From Fistulifera solaris (Eukaryota; Bacillariophyta; Bacillariophyceae; Naviculales; Stauroneidaceae): DNA of 64,000 nucleotides. The stretch's first letter is position 1, and each line of letters opens with the position of its first letter. The stretch is from contig AP026136.1 of NCBI GenBank assembly GCA_030295235.1, forward strand, positions 1,302,001 to 1,366,000. Reading direction: 5' to 3'. The notes beneath the pieces were generated by a model. It was not told the DNA's origin. It saw nothing but the letters and a program-made list of their open reading frames with translations, and made no database searches. Made by a program: the position numbers and the translations under genes. Below, one piece after another: positions 21,261 through 34,276 of this stretch.

Positions 21261-24200
21261 ATGTGCCCGAATCCTCCCGAGTCGTCGCTCGACGCAGTGC
21301 CTTCAAAAGATGAATGCGATGTTTCTGCTCCATCTATTTCCAACAAAAATGAAGAATGCGAAGCTGCTGCTCTGAATAACATATGTGACAAAGAAAAAAC
21401 CGGGCGGTCGCCTAATCCTCTGCAATCAGCTTCTTTTGGATCAAAATTATTCTTTTCCTGGCCTTATCCTCTATTGCAACTGGGAATGAAGCGTCCTCTG
21501 GAAGACGCCGATTTGAGTGATATTATGCGAGTCGATTCCAGCGCATACAATGGAGCCTACTTTCAGCGTATGTGGCAGCGCGAAAGAGAAACCAGCACTA
21601 CGAGCAGCAAGAAAGCGCGTCTGCATCACGCCTTCTTTTGGGATTTTCTACGGACTTTGTGGTATGTGCAGCCATTCATGGCTTTGGGTTGTGCAGCACG
21701 AGTCGTACAAGCGGTGGCGCTCGGATTCTTTATCGACTCGCTGGACAATAACAACAATCGCGACAACGACACTCAAGTCATCGGATACGCAGCGCTCATC
21801 TTGGCTTGCGGGTGTATCGTGTTAATGGAGCATCACCATGTTTTCTTCTGGAATTGGAGACGAGGCATGCAATATCGACTGTCAGCCGTTGCTGCTATTT
21901 ACGAGAAGAGTCTTCGACTACCTTCGCTTTCTTCTTCCGAAAGCAAAGTCTCCATATTAAACTTGGCTTCGAATGATGTCGACCGCTTCCTTCTAGCATC
22001 ACTTTTTGCCGGACACTTGTTTTGGGCGCCGTTGCAGTCCCTCGCTATTCTAGCAACGGGTGTGGCTTTGATGGGTGTCGCTTTTCTAGCGGGATTCGTT
22101 CTATTGCTGGTAGTGTTTGTTCCCTTGCAATTTTATTTGAGTCGACGATTCGCGTCGTTGCGGCAACACATAGCAGGTTTCACTGATCAGCGTGTTCATC
22201 AAGTCAAGAATGCACTAAAAGGGATCCGCGTCATTAAATGGCAAGCGATGGAGTATGTATGGCAAAAAGAATTCAAACTACGCGAGCGCAAGAAATGGAA
22301 AAGATTATTCACGCAAATCATCTCAAAGCGTGGAACGAAGCGCTGTTTTTTGTTACCAACATTGTCGTGGCCATGACTATCTTCTTTGTGCATGTCATAG
22401 TGTTGGGCAAAACGCTTGAACCTGGTCACGTCTTTACCGTTTATTCGTTGATGAATATTCTTCAGCTAGAAATGACCAAGCACGTCTCACTAGGCGTCAT
22501 GGGCGTGAGTGAACTGTCCGTGAGTCTGACGCGATTGCAAGCTTTTTTTGAATTGCCGGAGTGGTCTAGTAGTGCACAAGCTGTTTCAAATAGAGAGAAA
22601 GACGACGACAGTCAAGTTGGCAATGGAAACAGCGACAACAAAGTAAACAATACGACAAGTCAAACCAGCTTGGTCATGTCGTTGCGTAATGTTACGTGTC
22701 ATTGGAATCACAACTTCTCTATTGATCTCGCAGCGGGCGACCCCGTTGTTGCATTGCACAACATTACCTTGGATTTTTCGGCTGACTCGCTAACCGTCAT
22801 TTTAGGAGCGGTGGGCGCTGGCAAGAGTGCTTTGCTACAGTGTTTAATTCAGGAATTACCAGTTGCTAGTGGTTCTTTTCGACGGCAACAGAGACACGAC
22901 TTGACCATGGCGTACGCAGCGCAGGATCCGTGGATGATGGATGGAACGGTTCGGGACAATGTGTGTATGGGATTGCCGTACGATCAGGAATTTTATGAAG
23001 AAGTCATGACAGCTTGCGCATTGCAAGAAGACCTCCGACAATGGCCGAAGGGTGATTATACGTGGGTGGGCGATCGAGGTGTACAGTGTAGCGGGGGACA
23101 ACGTGCACGTATTTCGTTAGCTCGGGCACTCTATCGTCGAGCGCAGTTACTCATTTTGGACGATCCTTTGGCTGCCGTCGATGCTGCAACGGGGTTTCAT
23201 TTGTTTCAGAATGCGATCTTGAAAGTCGCTCGACAACATTCCGTGTGTGTTGTCTTGGCAACTCATCAACATCAGCATTTGATGACCACACCATCCTCAT
23301 CAAATTCGATGGATTATTGCCGCTGCGTGTGGATGCAGCAAGGAACAATTGAATGCATCGGCACATACGATGATTGTATCGCTAAAGCGTATGGAACTGA
23401 AATCGAAACAAAAGCTGTCATATTTGAAGCCAAACAGATCATTGAATTGAAAGTTGTTGATAATGACAATGATCTCTTGTCAAAAAAGTCTTGACGACGG
23501 TGACGAGGACGAAATAGCAGACCATCATTCCAGTGCAGAAGAGGATGATACAACGAAGGAGAGAGAAGGGGACGAGGATGATATGAAGGAAGCCAATGTT
23601 CAAGGTTTGGTTCGTCTAGATACCTACACTCGGTATATCAAAGCAATGGGAGGTTTGTGGGTTGGTGCCTTTCTCTTTATATTGTTTAGCATCACACAGG
23701 GCAGTGTATTGGTCACTGTTGCGACGTTCGGACGATGGGCAGAGAGCGATGATCAAGATTCGTGGGATATTGTAGGATTAGCGTTGGGTTTGACTGGAGC
23801 TGTGGTAGCATTGGGCATTTTCCGGGCTTTTTTGTCGCTCAGCTTGACAGTTAAAGCATCTCAACGCTTGCATGATCAGATGACCGAGTCTGTATTACGC
23901 GCCCAGATATCATTTTTGATACCAACCCACTCGGTCGAATTTTAAATCGCTTCAGCGCCGATGTTGGTTCGAACGATGACATGCTACCGCCTACTCTCTT
24001 CGACTTTAGTGTTGTTCTGTTCATTGTTCTTGGTGCTTTGGCCACCACTGTAACCACTCTACCCTTCACGCTTATTGCAATCCCACCGCTGTTGTGGTAT
24101 TTTTGGTGGGTCCGACGCATTTTCGTGACAAGCACCCGTGAGTTGAAACGTCTCGAAGGCTTGGCACGTTCCCCACTCTTTGCCATGCTAAATGAAAGTG

Positions 24201-25387
24201 CCAGTGGTATCGCCACATTACGTTCCAATCACGGTGCGGTGGAATTTTTTCGTCGCAAGTTTCAAGAGGCACACGATGGGCATACACGGGCGTTCTTCGC
24301 GTTCATTGCGGCTTCTCGGTGGCTTGGGTTTCGTATGGACGCGATCCTGTTTCTCTTTCTGTGCATAGTCACAATCTTGTCGGTTGTTTGTTTCCTGACT
24401 GGCTTTCTGTCGATTGACCCTTTAATCTTGGGATTGACCTTAAGTTTGCTGCTACAACTGGCTGGCTTGTTCCAATGGTGCATTCGACAAAGTGCGGAAG
24501 TAGAGAATCAGATGGTCAGCGTGGAGCGCGTTTTGGCTTTTGGGCAATTGCAATCTGAGGCACCGCTTGAGCAAGGAAAAGATGCTGAGCTTTTGCGCCA
24601 GGGGTGGCCTTCAGCGGGTTCTTTGGAATATAATAATGTGACGGTGCGCTACCGACCCAGTCTACCTCCAGCGTTGCAAGCTGTGTCTTTTAAGGTTCCA
24701 GCAGGTGCGAGAGTAGGAATTGTGGGGAGAACAGGAGCAGGAAAGAGTAGCTTAGTACAGTCTCTCTTTCGATTACTGGAAGCTGAAGATGGTCAAATTT
24801 TGATTGATGGCGTAGATATTCAGCCGCTGGGTTTGCACGCTTTGCGGAAACGCGTCTCGGTCATCCCTCAAGCCCCGACTTTGTTCAGCGGGTGCTCCGT
24901 GCGCGAGAATGTGGACACAGAAGGCACTTGTAGCGAGACAGAACTGATTCAAGTGATGGAGACTTGCCATTTATCGCACACGATTTCAAAATTGCCGAAT
25001 GGCCTAGACTCTTTGGTAGAAGAGAATGGTGCCAATTTTTCTGTTGGTCAGAGACAGTTGCTCTGCTTGGCTCGAGCTCTATTAAAACGCAATCCGATAT
25101 TAGTGCTCGACGAAGCAACCGCGTCGGTCGACCGAAAGACGGATCAGTACATACAGGAGGCTTTGAAAAAGTTGTACAAAGGGACGGTTTTGGCGGTTGC
25201 CCATCGTCTTGATACAGTGATTGAATGTGACTTGATTCTGGTGCTGGGTCAGGGGCGTGTACTCGAATTCGGAACCCCGGCAGAGTTGCTGGACAAGACC
25301 GATGGCGTGTTCACTCAAATGGTGCAAGACACAGGAGATCGGATGGCTCAAGAATTACGAGCGCGAGCATTACGTAGGCGGGGTTAA
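21261..25387 (+). CDS. ABCC-type (MRP) ABC exporter
   Basis: A full-length two-TMD, two-NBD ABC transporter of the MRP/ABCC class, ~1375 residues, without the extra N-terminal TMD0. TMD1 begins after LFFSWPYPLLQLGMKRPLEDAD, a family hallmark. NBD1 has Walker A GAVGAGKSALLQ, signature CSGGQRARISLARALYR and Walker B LLILDDPLAAVDA. An acidic linker leads to TMD2 with FDTNPLGRILNRFSADV. NBD2 has GRTGAGKSSLVQSLFRL, FSVGQRQLLCLARALL and ILVLDEATASVD. Both ATP sites look competent. Likely role: ATP-driven export of amphipathic anions or conjugates at the plasma or vacuolar membrane. The frame breaks near 22295 (one base short), in an A6 run at 23482-23487 (one base long) and in a T5 run at 23913-23917 (one short); the net sum gives exactly 1376 codons. 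Confidence 0.9.
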
Positions 25388-26284
25388 GAGGAAATAAAAG
25401 GAACACTAGACTGTTTTCATTTTGCTGTTTCTGTTTTCGACTGACGATCGTCAAACGCTGAGACGGACCCATTGAGTTTCGATAGCAGTAAAAATTAGAG
25501 CAATAATAAGGCTAAACGTGCTCTAAAGAAAGCCTGTCTCAATCGTTGCATTTAATGCTCGCCTGTTCTGTTAGCAAAAGCTTTCTGATGTCATTCTTGA
25601 TCTCTGTCGATCTTAAAGCAGAGGGGTCGCTTGCGATACGAGAAGATATGAATTGAGAATGTGCATCAACAATATCATCAGCGATTAGAACACATCGACG
25701 ACTTTACAAGTTCGGTAGAGGTTTTTAGAAATAGCTTTATGCCTTCCCCTCTACCTGGTAAGCAAAATGTTCCTTTCTAAAACTTTATGAAGACGTTTTT
25801 CATCCAAATTTAGTTCATCTAAAAAGTTTTTTTGATTTTTATTGCTCGCGAGCAATGGGCAGACGCCGGAAGGCGTCTTTCATACTCAATAAATTTCGTT
25901 CGTCGCATTCGCCATCGACAACAAACTAGCGTTTCAATCAAATTTTGCATGATTTCTGCTTTTATTTTTCAGTTAAAGACTCATAGAGTTTTGATACAAG
26001 GGCATTCATTTTTAGTTTTTTTGAAGTTGACAAAATCGAGCATTTGGGTGTGCACGGTATGAAACGTAAGCTCTTTCTTCTTCCCTTGGCTGCGAAGGTT
26101 GGCTCTCTCGAACTTTGGTTATTTTCAAGCATACTACCGGCGTCGAGGCCGATATGCATTCTGTCAAAATGATGACAAAAAAAGCTCAGTCTCTACCTAA
26201 CCCAGATGTCTTTAGACCCGATCAAAAATATCAAAAATATATGTGACGTAGACTATTCTATACAAAATTTATGTGCATCTAACT
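25388..26284. other. Intergenic with dispersed repeat D, copy 1 (about 25841-25985)
   Basis: No gene seen. Repeat D copy 1 opens with two adjacent hairpins: the perfect 16-bp palindrome ATTGCTCGCGAGCAAT (25841-25856) and AGACGCC-GGAA-GGCGTCT (25861-25878). The downstream part (CTCAATAAATTTCGTTCGTCG, CCATCGACAACAAACTAGCG, TTTCTGCTTTTA) matches 42030-42130. The opening GGGCAGACGCCG matches ~41800. Confidence 0.6.
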
Positions 26285-27903
26285 CTATACTGCCACGGGA
26301 ACGAACTTGACATTCTTGGTAGCGCAGACTGGGCATGTTTCTCCGAGTCCTTCAGCGACGCATGCCTCGCAAAATGCATAATGCATGCAGGGTGCCGCGA
26401 TGTGAGAGCGCGTACCAAGTCCACATACTACACAAGGCGGCAACGCACCGGATTTCGTGGAAGACATGGTAGACATGTCGTGCGCGATATCGTTGTGAGC
26501 AGCTTCTTTTGACTTCTTTTCAATGAGACCCGGTGGTCGCTGTTCGAGCGCTCTTTGCCGCGCCAGGTATTCTTGACGCTTCTTTTCGATCCGTTGGAAC
26601 TCTTCCAGTTCTTTTTGTTGCATTTTCTTTTGCATTGCACTATCCGATACTTCCTCTTGCAAAACTTTTTCCGCAGCGTCAGACTTGCTCTGCTTGAAAA
26701 TATCTAGGAACGAACCGCGATGCTTCGAGTTGGTTGCACTATCACTTGTTGTCTTTTGCTCAGCGGGAACAGCTTTTATCTGGGCCGCTTGAAACATTCG
26801 TGACGAAAATCCTGGTTTCGCCCCCGATTCCACCTGCCGCCTTTGATGACGATACCACTGTCGTTCTGCTTGCTCTTGCTTGATAACTAGAAGTTTATCC
26901 GTCGTCTTTTTGGTTCTCGAAAAGTTTTTCGTTCGTGTGCTTTCAACCCATCTTCCGTGAGACGCATGACACCCCGAACCGGTCCATTGACAAGTTCTGC
27001 ATCCTGAACACCCTTGGGTTGCAACGACTCGGACATTGTCGTAACCGTGTCATCTTCTTCAGCGCCCAGCAGCTTCAGTCCCACTAGCGGACTAAATTCG
27101 GATCCCTCACTGCAATAGGATGAATTATCTCGTGCTTTTGGACTCGTCACGTGTTCGGGTAATACAAATGGTGCTTTGGGCGATTTGACGTCGGCTCCGA
27201 AGCGTAATTTCGATGAATTACTCCCGCGCTTGTTGTTGTTTGAGTCTTCCGACGCCGTTCGTGGTCTCAGAATACTAGGAAGTGATTTAGAAGATGTCGT
27301 GAATGGCTTGACAGGTTCATTATGCGACGGGTCCGAAAATTGAGCCGAACGAGACATTGAAGAAGCTTTGGAAGGAACAGGTGAGTCTTTAATCGAAGCA
27401 TATACATCCCGAAGAGGTTGCTGGTTCTTTTTGGGTGAATCACAAACAGGTTCGAAGCGACTGTAAGACCGATTCTTGTGTTCGGTAGGCATATTAGTCT
27501 GTTCCACATTAATATTCGTTGAGTCGTCTGCGTCAGGAGAACGCAAAGGAATCACTCTGTTCCGTTTTTGAGAAGCAGAAGACGGAGAAGTCTTTTCGTT
27601 GGGACTATTACCGATTCCCAAGCGAACATTTTGTTTGTAAGTCCTTAATTGATCTTCGATATCTGTCACATCCAAAAGGTTGCGTCCGCTGGCTCTCGTG
27701 TTTGCCTCCGAATGTCCCGTACATGTCACTGCATCAGGACTCGTGAATACAGATCCTGCTCCGACGGTATCGTCATCAAGAAGTTCAAAAGGTCCCTTTC
27801 GAGTTGTCGTGTTATTGTGACGATTGTGTTTCTTCAAACCTTTCCCTTGTGAAGATTCTTTCGCTTTGCGTGATCTGCCGTTTTGAAACCACATGACGTT
27901 CAT
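26285..27903 (-). CDS. RING-finger protein with long disordered N-terminus
   Basis: Two adjacent minus-strand frames join if one base is added to the T5 run at 26907-26911 (A run on the coding strand), giving 539 residues in whole codons. The first ~340 residues are Ser/Asn/Pro-rich and basic, with many SP sites, and likely disordered. A charged helix follows (ELEEFQRIEKKRQEYLARQR). The last ~50 residues hold a C3HC4-type RING: CVVCGLGTRSHIAAPCMHYA, FCEACV and CPVC. The family is E3 ubiquitin ligases; the CVVC...CPVC spacing is of the short, IAP/MULAN-like type at a C-terminus. The target is unknown. If the break is real, the RING would be separated from the N-terminal part. Confidence 0.75.
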
Positions 27904-28873
27904 TTGTTAATACTAATTTGACGTTAATTACGACTTTTGCAAGGCATTCATGAGAAATGATGAAAGACGACGAAGAAGTAGGAGAAATAGAAATGATGGA
28001 GTTGCACATTCGACCGACGCGAAAAACAAAACGGTGGCCGAAAAACCATTCGGTGGTTTTCCACTCTCGAAAGGAGGGCAGATGGAGCATTTTGCGGACA
28101 AATTTGTGTCACACAAGCAGGCCAAGCACGCAGTCACAGCTGAACGACTCAATTACTACGAAAATGTCACAAATAGACGTTTTGTATTTAATACGTGTTG
28201 AGTCTTGTTTGTTAGGTAGAACGGGGTAAAAACTTGAATCACGATACTCTATCATATCATTGGTCGCCCGTCGCTTGCTACATAACAGCACGACTGACAT
28301 GACGTGACACAGAAAGTTCCTATGATACTCGGAGTATCATGTCGCTCCGGGTCCGTGTATCCCCCGTTCATTCCCTACTGGGCACTGGTACGGAGCGTAG
28401 CGTACACGTAGTACCGGCACTTGCACGGCATCGTTCATCCTTTCAATATTTTTTGAGTTCAATCGATGTTGTTTATCAACGGAGACACGGGAACGCACCT
28501 CTGCTTGGTACATTTCTCTACGGGGGCCTACGTGAGTGTACACTTTTTCCCGCACCTTGCTGGAAAGTTGTTTCAGACTTCACAGAAATTCTGTATACTT
28601 TCCCTAGTTCTGGAGACGGTGAATTTCATCAATCAGAAAATCTGATTATTCTCCAGAAACAAGAGAGTTCTTCAACATCAAAATTTTTGTTCCGTGTTCT
28701 GTTTGTTTGCAGATTGCACAGTTATCACCTCTCACGACGACGCGTAAAGGGAAGTGTGCAAGTGATGCTCTTTTGTTACAAGTCCTCATCATTCGAACAT
28801 AAAGTCTATCCGTTTCATTCACTGATATGTGAATTTCGTCTTTTGACTAGTAAAGAACGAACGAAATAGGGAA
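27904..28873. other. Intergenic, divergent promoters
   Basis: The region separates the RING gene (minus) from the CTL gene (plus). It contains a perfect 9-bp inverted repeat with a single-base centre (28322-28340, ATGATACTC-G-GAGTATCAT). A 176-codon open frame (28339-28869, plus) is Ser/Leu/Phe-rich without features, and I do not call it. Confidence 0.4.
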
Positions 28874-30305
28874 ATGGACGAAAAACTTTTGAGTCTCGAA
28901 GGAGACGAGTACTTTTACAGGAACAACAAGGCAATTTGCTTGCCCCGTCGCCTCTTTGACAGTACGAACGGATGTATCTTATCCGAATACACAAGAAAGA
29001 CCCGTTCGTGCGTATCGCAATAGAGGAGCAGCTTTCTTATTTCTGATGCACCTGGCGGTCGTTTTTTATTGCGCTTTACAAGGAGGATGGCCCGTCGCCG
29101 TCGAACGACGATTGTTGGGTCTTTTGTTCCTCACAGGATGCACGGCAGTCGCTCTTTCGACGATAGCGTGGTATGCTATGACGCAATATTCACAGCATTT
29201 TGTCGTCGTGGCGTTAAGTTCGACCTTTGCGGGGCATTTCTTTGCCGCTGGTGTCTTGCTTTATTTTCGTTGGTGGTCGGGAATGCTTCTTACTATCGCA
29301 TTTGCCGCGGTAACGTTGATTTATTTGCGAATGGTATGGGATCGGACGCATGTAGCAGCAGCACAGCTGCAAGTGGCGCTACAAGCAATTGAACGTAATA
29401 AAGCGGTGCTCTCCCTGGCCTATTTCATATTACTTGCACTGCAATTGTGGGTGTTAATATGGCTCATGGCTTGGCTAGGATTTTATAATCTAACTTATGG
29501 AGAGAACTGTTCGGGTTATAACGACAACGACAATCAAGGCTATCACTGCACAGTTCGATTGAGAGGACACGTTGGTGTTCTAATTTGGTTTTGGTTGTCT
29601 TTCTTCTGGACGACTCAAGTTCTCCGAAACGTGTTGCGTGTGACTGTAGCAGGTGTGGTGGGATCTTTTGTTTGTTGTCCCGAATATCCAGCAATAGGGG
29701 AAGCGTTCCGGCATGCAACGACATCTTCCTTTGGTTCGATATGCTTCGGAAGTCTTTTGACGGCATTACTTCAAGCTATGTATCAGATTTGCCGCATGCT
29801 TCAGAGGACATCCTCCTCCTCATCAGGAAACGTTTTCGTTTGCATCGTCGACTGTATTGTGGGGTTCTTAGAGCGACTTACGGTTTACTTCCACAAATGG
29901 AGTTACATCTACATTGGTCTTTATGGGGACGACTACTTGACCGCAGGACAAAATGTGCTGCAACTTTTTCGGGAACGTGGTTGGGATACGATCATTACCG
30001 ATCAACTCGTTGTACGAACGCTTCAGTTGTCTGCGACAATGGTAGGCGTTAGTACAGGTGCACTCGCACTGTTGATGGGGCCGTCTTTACATTGGTCAAA
30101 ACTTGTTACATTTGCGATACCGGCGCTACTGGGAGGAACTCTGTCTTCCATTTTATTTCTCAGTGTCGTCGGGGCGGCTGTAGATGCCATCATAGTTCTC
30201 TTTGCGGAAGCGCCACTCGAACTTGAGCGAAATCATCCCGGGCTTTATCGGCAGATGGTTACAGCTTGGTCCCAGCTGTATCCCGACGAATTCCGTGCCC
30301 CCTGA
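28874..30305 (+). CDS. Choline-transporter-like (CTL/SLC44) membrane protein
   Basis: The body is a multi-pass CTL/SLC44 (DUF580) protein. Landmarks are the first helix FLFLMHLAVVFYCAL, a luminal Cys-containing loop (NLTYGENCSGYND), the helix LIWFWLSFFWTTQVLRNVL, the motif HATTSSFGSICFGSLL, and the strongly conserved KWSYIYIGLYGDDYLTAGQN. The C-terminus ends DEFRAP. Family members move choline or related amines across the plasma or organelle membranes. The 5' end is unsettled: the ATG at 28874 starts MDEKLLSLEGDEYFYRNN in a different frame, and the CTL frame has no ATG before LMHLAVV, so one base is likely wrong between 28874 and about 28960. The 28874 start is my choice. Confidence 0.8.
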
Positions 30306-30618
30306 ATGCATCAGGCGAGGATATGGATGATGTAAATTACTTAGTCTACAAATAATGTAAGCCACTAAAGACTTAAAATTCTCGCTGCGCAAACTTCTAG
30401 CTTTCTCGAACAATAGTTTAGCAATATGCTGTCTGAAGACAGCTGCCGTCAGGAATGAGTAGCGACTACGAAAGTCACATTGCTAAAGCGGTTCATCCAC
30501 GACACAGCTAGACACAAATTGTTGAGGTTTAGATTCGGCAAGAAAATCGCAGTTACACTTTATTTTGTTTCCAAGCTTGCATTGTATTAGCGACGAATCT
30601 CTGATCATATTGCAACCT
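30306..30618. other. Intergenic between convergent genes
   Basis: 313 bp between two 3' ends. No gene seen. Confidence 0.4.
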
Positions 30619-33269
30619 TTATTGTCGTTTCTTCAGCTCGACATCAATATTGTGACGAATGAGACCCAAGTCGGCACTAACCATTGCCCACCACGCCGCT
30701 ATGGTGGTGCATAAGACTAAGATCGGTGGAAAACCGAACAAGTTTCTCTGACCGTCGATTTCTTCCACATGTAGCAAGTCTAATGTCTTGTTCAAGAAAG
30801 ATACGAGGAAAGCGGCACTCCCACCGCCCCATCGATTTGCTAGTGTGTCCACGATGGGCTTTGCCTCATACCGTGCTTCGTTCGAAAGCCCTCTCCATAA
30901 GGATTCACGAACAGGTTTTGCAACGGCCATGTTCATCACTTTACAGAACTCATCAACAATCAGGAAAATATATAGATTGGGCGGTTTTCCATTGTAAGCA
31001 TTGTGCCACCAAGCTAGGTAAAGCGCACCCGCAAAACGTGCTATGGGCATCAGCGACAATGTTCCCCTCGGTCCAAACGTGGCAGCAACAAAAGCGCCTG
31101 CACCAGTAGCTTGTAAAACAAAAATAGCCATGGAAGATGCCATGTTTATGTTTGCTAAGAACGCTGTGTCTGCTTGAACACTGCTTTCTTTTGTACGACC
31201 TGCAACAAGCTCTGCGCGCTGGAAACTGAGGAGCACGTTGGTGCTCGCATAAAGCGCATTGTAGGTGAAAATTGCCATCAATAGCCGCGATCGAAGAATC
31301 GTTTTAGCTCCTCGTAAAAGGCGTTGTGAGAACGTATTGTCCTCAAGGTCATTATAGTGTTTTTGTGAGTTATTTGATGAAAGGTCAGACGCAGACTTTA
31401 CCCGAGCAATTGAATTCCCGGACGCAACACGTTTCATGGTGCCCAGCGAAGACGATCTCTTCATACTGGAATCTAGGGATGTCAGGTCATTGTTTGATTG
31501 GAACAACTGTTGTTCTTCCCAGTGCTTCTGCATTACTCGACCTAATTCTATTGATAATTCAGCTGAAACTTCGAGCATGACTGCCGAAATTAGCAACAGA
31601 CCGGACAGTCTGAGAAGCTTGGCGAAAATAGACGTCACGAAGCTGCAAGAATTACCGGGATTGTAAGATTGAGCGGGCACTGATTACTCCACGACGCCAA
31701 CAAATTCTTTTGCTTACCTTCCGAGAATGCCACCCACCGTTCCACCGAAACTCACCAGCGCCATTCTTTGAAGCCGCGTTGTAGTCTGTTCCACCACAGT
31801 CTTCTTTTGTGCAACTTCCTCGTATTCCATGGCTTCTGTAGTAACGCCCCACATTAACGAAATAGAGTGCAGCTTCATCAAGTGCACAATAAGAAAGAAG
31901 GCTACATACATTGCAAGTGCCAGAGTCTGCAACACAGAAATCGGAAGAGAATTAAAAATAGGTCTCATCCATGCATTCATTTGACTGAGGTTCTCTCCGT
32001 TCGAACCTAGCAGATGCATTATGTCAAATATAAAGGCATATGAAACCAAAACGAAAGCAAAGCAACGATAAAATAGCGCGAGCGAGGTTCCTTGCGTTTC
32101 TCCTCGAGTCAGTCCCATTTTTTCCATAATCTTCGACGAGACGGATCTGGTGCTTCAAATAGCCATCCAATCGGCACGGAACTGCAAAATGCCATAAGCA
32201 TACTTAACAATGTCAGTTTCGGAACGTGGGCGACACCTATCTGCAGAGCAATAGCATCTCGCATTGGAGTCAGCACATGATTGGCGCAGGTGACATGTAA
32301 AAGAGCCCAAAAGCCTATCCAAGTGGCCGTTGTGAACGGTGTATAGTGTTGCCGTAACAGATATTTCGAGAGTGTTGCATAGAAAAATGTGGACTTGTAC
32401 TGCGGGATGAAAGCTTCAGGGTCATCCTCTTTCTTTTTCCGAAGAGGGCTATTCGGTTTGAGTTTCGTCGCTTCTTCTATCCTCTCTGCCTCTTGAAGGA
32501 GGGCCTGCATATTGTCCCAGCTCTTGATGGTTGGCGGTAGCGGTAGTTGCGTTTTCTCCGCTGCTCTTGCCAGGCGTTTATGATGATCGCTGTCTCCTTC
32601 TTCGATTAGATCTTTCTCTTCGGCAATGATGCTGGGTTGTCGGGCGTGTTGACGATGTAGCTGTAGTTGTTGCTTGAGCCAAGTATCTGTTTCGTTTTCG
32701 ACAGCAGAGGAAGAAAATAATTGTGGATGTAAGGGCGGCTTTGGAGTTGATGACGCAATCTGAGCTCGTAAAACAGATCGTTCCATCTCTATCGGAGAAG
32801 GGAGGAATGAGGATGAGGGAGATAACTCCATTGCTTCCATTTTGCATTGAAGCTCATCGTCCTTATTGTCGAATGACGACCTCTGATTCGATTCGAAAAG
32901 CGTCGTATGTTCTCCGGTCAGCTCTGACGAATCTCGGGTTACTTCATCGGAAAAGCATGTAATTGTTTTATCTACAGTAAGCGAGTTTAGAGTTTCATTC
33001 ATCAGCGAACTCTCTTGCGCGCGCTCATTAGACACAATGGCCTCAGGAGTATTCTTAATCTGGACGGTGTCGCTAATTAGTTCCAGAGCGACTAGTTCCT
33101 CATTCTTTGCGACTTTCGAACACATTTGCAGCTGCAGATTATCTTCTATGCGAGTCTCATCATTTGCAATTGTGCTCCGGTGAAACGCCGGATTTTCCGG
33201 AGAAATACTGTCCGATGTTGCGGTCGTCCATTCCTCTTCGTCGCTTGCTTTTTGCGTCGTGTCTACCAT
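30619..33269 (-). CDS. TLC-like (ATP/ADP translocase family) membrane carrier
   Basis: Exons are 33269-31718 and 31642-30619 around a 75-bp intron, giving about 858 residues. The first ~260 residues are hydrophilic and acidic. The membrane part begins with TATWIGFWALLHVTCANHVL. Later segments include LPISVLQTLALAMYVAFF, VSFGGTVGGILGSFVTSIF and, near the end, VAKPVRESLWRGLSNEARYE followed by AKPIVDTLANRWGGGSAAFL. That last block matches the TLC pattern of an Arg-Glu followed by YKAK-like and D-R-G-G positions, so a nucleotide-transporter relative is likely but substrate is unknown. The frame breaks at a T6 run at 32118-32123; adding one base gives 859 whole codons. A second hydrophilic Ser-rich loop lies mid-protein. 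Confidence 0.7.
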
Positions 33270-34276
33270 AGTGCATAAAAACCAAAATGTAAGCGTGAAT
33301 CAAGGAGCTTGAAACGCCCATAAATCATAATGCATCAACAAAGACACTGAATAAGGTTTTCTCTCGAATCAGGAGTTACTCTTTTGCTTTCGGTGTGTCA
33401 ATCGTCGATCGATTATTGTTTCATTGCACCGCAGAGGAAATAAATAATGATGTAAAGGGCTTACCGGTACTGAAACGCACGTACATGCCTTCGTAGCACG
33501 GATGAAACAGTCGACAGGCAAGTGGACGCATGACTCTCATGACTCAAAACAAGCGATCCAGTCGGGAAATTGTTTTGGTGTGGTGGTGATCATCAATCTT
33601 GATGGGGCGGGGAGCCTGTAGGCGGGGTTTTGGTTGATAAAAATGCATCATGGGGAACGCTTAGGAAAAAGTATGAAAATTGATGCAGGAATGTAGCATT
33701 AGTTAGTTTTGCATTGATCTTGTCAAGCATTTATCAAGTGGTTTTGAGGTAGCAAAACGTACCGCTTTACACTTTATCGTCGCCCAATAAACGGTAAGTA
33801 ATTTGAAGCGAAACTAATGCTCTTATCGATGTTGTCGATGTGGATAAATTAGGGGCGAGAAAGAACTATGGTGTGAAGTTTAGGGTGGCTTTTTGTGAGT
33901 CAACAACATTTCAGTCCCGAAAAATGTCAATGACAAACTTCTCGAGCAACTCACACAGCTTTCAACCCTGATATAATCGTCTTTCGGGGAAGGTTTTGGT
34001 CTTTCGGTGTATTGAAAAAGACGCAGAAAGACACCGATCGTACGAAATGAAAACCAAGCTGGAAAAGAGACATGTCGAATGTTTGAGCACTTGCTGAATT
34101 CCCCAACGCTACTCGTCAGGCCAAGAAGAGAATACTTGTCGACTCAAAAGAATAGCAATGATACAGACGTTTCGAAAAATAATTTCGTAGCTAATAGTAA
34201 AATTATTGACCTAAATGTTGGCAGTAGATTGTACAGGAGGAAGACGAGCCGCACAAGGCGTCTTCTCGGTATATGT
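33270..34276. other. Intergenic
   Basis: About 1 kb upstream of the carrier gene. It is AT-rich with short chance frames only. TTACCGGTACTG near 33463 is a weak relative of the GGTACC blocks. Confidence 0.35.

Noticed and set aside
21517-21825. Alternative frames inside the ABC, solenoid and sulfotransferase genes
   Set aside because: They are shadows of real coding sequence in other frames.
28339-28869. 176-codon plus-strand frame
   Set aside because: Low-complexity Ser/Leu/Phe translation without motifs, ends just before the CTL start; probably 5' flanking DNA.
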